From: Phaeodactylibacter sp.
Lineage (GTDB): Bacteria; Bacteroidota; Bacteroidia; Chitinophagales; Saprospiraceae
Direction: 5' to 3'
Length of the DNA: 43,781 nt
Assembly: GCF_022763345.1 (NCBI RefSeq)
Contig: NZ_JALEGS010000015.1
Coordinates: 1 to 43,781, forward strand
A program made the position numbers and the translations under genes. The notes beneath the pieces are model-generated. The model saw only the letters and a program-made list of their open reading frames with translations, did not search any database and was not told the origin of the DNA. Each line of letters starts with the position of its first letter. The first letter of the stretch is position 1. This document shows, one piece after another, positions 40,917 through 43,781 of this stretch.

Positions 40917-42710
40917 ATGAAAAGATTACATCTACAAAACCTGAGACTGTATACCCTCCTTGCCGTTATGGCTTGGGGCGCATTCTCTTGTACAAAGCCG
41001 GGAGACTTGCTTGAAGGTACGTTTGTCAATGTACAAACCGATCTGCTAGTCAACCCAATGACCATTCAGGTCCTCAACTACGACGGGGGGGAAGTCCCCA
41101 GAGACATAAGCGTAACAGCCTATGGTGCAGACAAGGACCAGATTTTCACCGTGCTGGGCGAGCGCGAACTCACCCTTAGCTACTCTGATGTGGACAAGAA
41201 AGCTGCATTCCTGTCGCTGGCTGTCCGTCGGATTGTTGAATTTAACGAAGAAGACCCGCTAGAATTCACACTCAAATTTGAGGCTGAAGGGTATATGCCT
41301 TTGTTCCGCACTTTCCGCCTGACGGATGCTGACCGCACAATGCAAAACATCCGGATGTTACCGATCGGTGCAAGCCTTGATGGGCTCAACCAGGAAAAAG
41401 TTTCTATTCAGCAGGGCAGCAACGGGACAGTTGAGCAGTACAGCGCCCGCACCCCTTACGCCAACAACAATCAGCGCGTAAGCATTGAGGTTGCACCTAA
41501 TACCCGTATGATGGACCGCAACGGCAAAACCGTTTCCGGTAATGTAGACGCCTATGTTGTGAGCTACGATTACACCAACCGAATCACGAACAAAGTGGCT
41601 CCCGCCAGCCTGTTTGCCAATAACGCACGTGCTAAAAGCGGCGAAAGCTTAGGCAATCTTAACTTTGCCCCGGTTGCGGTTTACTCTATCGACATGTACG
41701 GTCCTGAAGGAGAAGTCAAGCAATTTGACAAACCGGTCAAAGTGCAGGTCGAAATCCCTTCGGGCACACCTCACCCTGAAACCGGAGCACCTATTAAAGC
41801 AGGTGACGAACTGGAGGCCTGGAGCTTCAACGAAAGTATCGGTGACTGGCAGGAAGAAGGCCGGGCTTCCGTAATCAGTGAAAATGGTGGCAAGCTCATC
41901 GCTGAGTTTGAGCAGACCCACTTATCCACCTGGTTCTTTGGTGGCCGTTTCTTCTGTAACCCACCAACCCGGTTCCTGATTGAAAACGTCAATCAGCCAC
42001 AGAACGGCCCACAGACATTTTATTACGTAGAAGTCATTAATACGAACAACGGCAACGTCGTAGGTACATTTAGCAACACGCGCTTTTACGATGGTGAAAT
42101 CATTACCCTCATCGTTCCAGCCAACTTCCAGAATGCTCCTGCGGTCATCCAGTTCGAGATCTATCAGTATGAGGGAGACGCTACCCCGCTGTATACTTCT
42201 CCATTATTCGCTCCTTGCGGAGATCAGCTGACGATCAACCTTGATGATGTACTGGCACCTCCTCCGGGACTGGGCACTACTTTCTTTGTAGATGTGGCAG
42301 GTACTTGTAGCTCCACATTTAACGACCTGGTGGTACGCCCGACCCTGCCTATTCAGTTCCGTCCTACCGGAAATATAGGTTGGAACCCACTAGGCTGGCT
42401 GGATGAAGGCGAAGGCTCTACAATGGCCCTTGTTAAAGGAGAATATTACGATTTCCGGATTTCTTACCGGACACTTGAGCGTTGTGTACTCAACCTTCAG
42501 GTACCCACCGCAGACTCTACCGTAATCATCGAAAGTTCTGTGTACAACTACGGTCCGGGAATGCCCTTTATGGAAACCATTGACGTGGACTACGTAGATA
42601 CGGATAACGATGGCATAGAAGAAACTGTTTTCTTCAATTATACCAATATCAACGTACCTGATCAAGCGTGCCAGGAGTATATCGATTTCCTGAACGCCCC
42701 GATCAACTAA
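40917..42710 (+). CDS. Large surface lipoprotein with beta-sandwich domains
   Basis: The 597-aa lipoprotein has a signal peptide ending in a lipobox with Cys25 (WGAFSC). Residues about 38-140 look like a carboxypeptidase-regulatory-type beta domain (PMTIQVLNYDGGEVPRDISV ... MQNIRMLPIG). Residues about 160-350 contain a domain with IEVAPNTRMMDRNGKTVSGNVDAYV and end in HLSTWFFGG, resembling the STW segment of FAM171 or ZU5-like domains. The last third (about 370-597) is a further beta-rich region with scattered Cys and an Asp-rich stretch (DYVDTDNDGIEE). Its partner is probably the barrel encoded 6 bases upstream. The function is unknown. Confidence 0.75.
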   Translation: MKRLHLQNLRLYTLLAVMAWGAFSCTKPGDLLEGTFVNVQTDLLVNPMTIQVLNYDGGEVPRDISVTAYGADKDQIFTVLGERELTLSYSDVDKKAAFLSLAVRRIVEFNEEDPLEFTLKFEAEGYMPLFRTFRLTDADRTMQNIRMLPIGASLDGLNQEKVSIQQGSNGTVEQYSARTPYANNNQRVSIEVAPNTRMMDRNGKTVSGNVDAYVVSYDYTNRITNKVAPASLFANNARAKSGESLGNLNFAPVAVYSIDMYGPEGEVKQFDKPVKVQVEIPSGTPHPETGAPIKAGDELEAWSFNESIGDWQEEGRASVISENGGKLIAEFEQTHLSTWFFGGRFFCNPPTRFLIENVNQPQNGPQTFYYVEVINTNNGNVVGTFSNTRFYDGEIITLIVPANFQNAPAVIQFEIYQYEGDATPLYTSPLFAPCGDQLTINLDDVLAPPPGLGTTFFVDVAGTCSSTFNDLVVRPTLPIQFRPTGNIGWNPLGWLDEGEGSTMALVKGEYYDFRISYRTLERCVLNLQVPTADSTVIIESSVYNYGPGMPFMETIDVDYVDTDNDGIEETVFFNYTNINVPDQACQEYIDFLNAPIN

Positions 42711-42746
42711 GTTTTTTTCGACAGGTTTAAGTAGTATTATTCTTAG

Positions 42747-42778
42747 GTAACGCTCCGTTTAGGGGCGTTACTTTTTTT
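42747..42778 (+). terminator. Terminator of the barrel-lipoprotein operon
   Basis: GTAACGCTCC (42747-42756) and GGGGCGTTAC (42762-42771) form a 10-bp stem with one G-T pair, followed by seven T. Confidence 0.85.
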
Positions 42779-42814
42779 ATGCCTTCTCTTGCCCCACTCC
42801 CCTGGAAATATTAG

Positions 42815-42899
42815 CACATAGGCCGTACAGTTTACAAACTATTTCCACGCAATGACCGTTTTAAAGTTTGTAAACCAGTAAATTGACAATGACTATGTG
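42815..42899. repeat. Nested inverted repeat upstream of the adhesin-like gene
   Basis: GTTTACAAACT (42830-42840) and AGTTTGTAAAC (42865-42875) are a perfect 11-bp pair. An outer pair, CACATAG (42815-42821) and CTATGTG (42893-42899), is also perfect, 8 and 17 bases away from the inner arms. It lies between a terminator and the next gene, and may be a regulatory structure or a decayed foldback element. Confidence 0.5.
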
Positions 42900-42956
42900 T
42901 GTGAGCGCCTAACGCCAGGGCTGCCTTATCAGAAAACTGTACAAATACCTTCGCCT

Positions 42957-43781
42957 ATGTCTTACCGATTCTATACCCACCGCTTTCTGCTTCTCCTGAT
43001 GTTTTTCACGATGGGGGCCACCGTTGTGTTTGCCACCCACAACCGGGCTGGTGAAATCCGGGTAGAACTTGTGGACGGCGACTGCACGGGGCCAAACGGC
43101 CTTACTGTACAGGCTACTGTGATCACCTATACCAAAGCCAGCAGTATTCCTGCCGACCGGGACACGCTCACCATCTGCTGGGGAGATGGCACCTGCGAGC
43201 GGGTAGCTCGTTCCAATGGGCCAGGCAGTCCACCACAGGGTGTCATTCTGGAAAATGATACCAAGCGCAACTTTTATATTGCCACTCATACTTATCCGGC
43301 AAGGACAACCTATACGATCTCCATGACCGACCCCAACCGGAACGGGGGTATCTTGAATGTCAACTTTCCCAATTCCGATCAGGTCCGTTTTCACATACAA
43401 ACAGAGTATACCTTTCTCAACCCACAGGTTCAGGGATGCAATAACTCGCCTATACTCCTGCAGCCCCCGATTGACATTGGCTGCGTAGGTCGGGTATTTA
43501 CACACAACCCTAATGCCTTCGATGCCGACAATGATAGCCTGACCTATGAGTTTATCACGCCCATGCAGGATGTGAACCTCCCAGTACCCAACTATCAGGA
43601 GGTCACTGCAATCAATCCGGGGCCCAATAATCAAATTACCATTGACCGGTTTACAGGCGATATCGTATGGGATGCGCCACAGCGGGCAGGCGAGTACAAC
43701 ATCGCCATTCTCATCCGCGAATACCGCAATGGGCAGCAGATCGGCTCTATCGTCCGGGACATGCAGATACTCGTAGAAGAA
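42957..43781 (+). CDS. Large exported adhesin-like protein, N-terminal part (runs off window)
   Basis: The frame is open from ATG 42957 to the window end, 275 codons without a stop. A signal peptide (about 1-24, FLLLLMFFTMGATVVFA) is followed by THNRAGEIRVEL, an opening common to large Bacteroidota surface proteins that end in a gliding-associated or T9SS C-terminal domain. A beta-sandwich follows with WGDGTCERV (PKD-like) and a later segment with NAFDADNDSLTYEF, typical of cadherin-like or Ig-like repeats, then ITIDRFTGDIVWDAP. It is probably secreted or surface displayed; the C-terminus is not visible, so the T9SS assignment is inference. Confidence 0.8.
   Translation, partial: MSYRFYTHRFLLLLMFFTMGATVVFATHNRAGEIRVELVDGDCTGPNGLTVQATVITYTKASSIPADRDTLTICWGDGTCERVARSNGPGSPPQGVILENDTKRNFYIATHTYPARTTYTISMTDPNRNGGILNVNFPNSDQVRFHIQTEYTFLNPQVQGCNNSPILLQPPIDIGCVGRVFTHNPNAFDADNDSLTYEFITPMQDVNLPVPNYQEVTAINPGPNNQITIDRFTGDIVWDAPQRAGEYNIAILIREYRNGQQIGSIVRDMQILVEE

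Noticed and set aside
42909..43634. 241-codon minus-strand frame at the right end
   Set aside because: The plus strand carries an uninterrupted frame with a signal peptide and known surface-protein motifs through to the window end.

Overview
The window is a stretch of a Bacteroidota chromosome. It most resembles the gliding, T9SS-bearing marine lineages around Saprospiria (Lewinella or Phaeodactylibacter-like); the class is my inference. The evidence is the gliding lipoprotein gene gldH, a secreted metalloprotease with a Por-type C-terminal sorting domain, promoters of the form TTG-N18-21-TAnnTTTG instead of sigma70 boxes, almost no Shine-Dalgarno sequences, many lipoprotein signal peptides of the SxxC type, and outer-membrane beta-barrel genes. 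No rRNA, tRNA, CRISPR array, phage or transposase gene was found.

Layout. 1-3540 (minus strand): the start of a secreted protein, then a grpE-dnaJ-gldH operon preceded by a TlpA-type thiol-disulfide gene. 3540-3942: a 162-bp foldback repeat. 3943-9362 (plus): a flavin-reductase-like protein, a 1182-aa M36 metalloprotease with T9SS tail, a tandem-repeat array and a small membrane protein. 9404-12979: a sodium:solute symporter (minus), a MarR regulator (plus), an exported protein and an Rrf2 regulator (both minus). 13194-18813 (plus): a complete tripartite RND efflux operon, divergent from the Rrf2 gene with a CRP-like palindrome between them. 18860-20666: a sugar-phosphate nucleotidyltransferase and rlmB. 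20667-22970 (minus): a second foldback repeat, a VWA lipoprotein, a coiled-coil protein and a doubtful small exported protein. 23228-25033: typA/bipA. 25116-28623 (minus): an operon of two c-type cytochromes around a DUF5777-type barrel, plus an ACMSD-like amidohydrolase. 28823-29965: a bacilliredoxin and pdxH. 30714-37480 (minus): a second RND efflux operon headed by a TetR regulator. 37753-39563 (minus): a MocA-like nucleotidyltransferase overlapping a class C beta-lactamase-like serine hydrolase. 40182-42710 (plus): an outer-membrane barrel plus a large surface lipoprotein. 42957 to the end: the start of a large exported adhesin-like protein.

How the genes fit together. Most of the window serves envelope functions: folding and gliding (grpE, dnaJ, gldH), secretion of a protease through T9SS, two independent drug or solvent efflux pumps with different regulators, and a periplasmic or outer-membrane redox cluster. 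Housekeeping genes (rlmB, typA, pdxH) lie singly between these.

The least explained parts are two long gene-free gaps. 39564-40181 has a near-consensus promoter, several strong inverted repeats, a tiny reading frame and a terminator-like hairpin: a candidate noncoding RNA or attenuating leader. 29966-30713 has repeated hairpin-plus-ATGAACAA modules. The two gaps share short sequence blocks. Two ~160-bp foldback elements with related ends look like members of one interspersed family.
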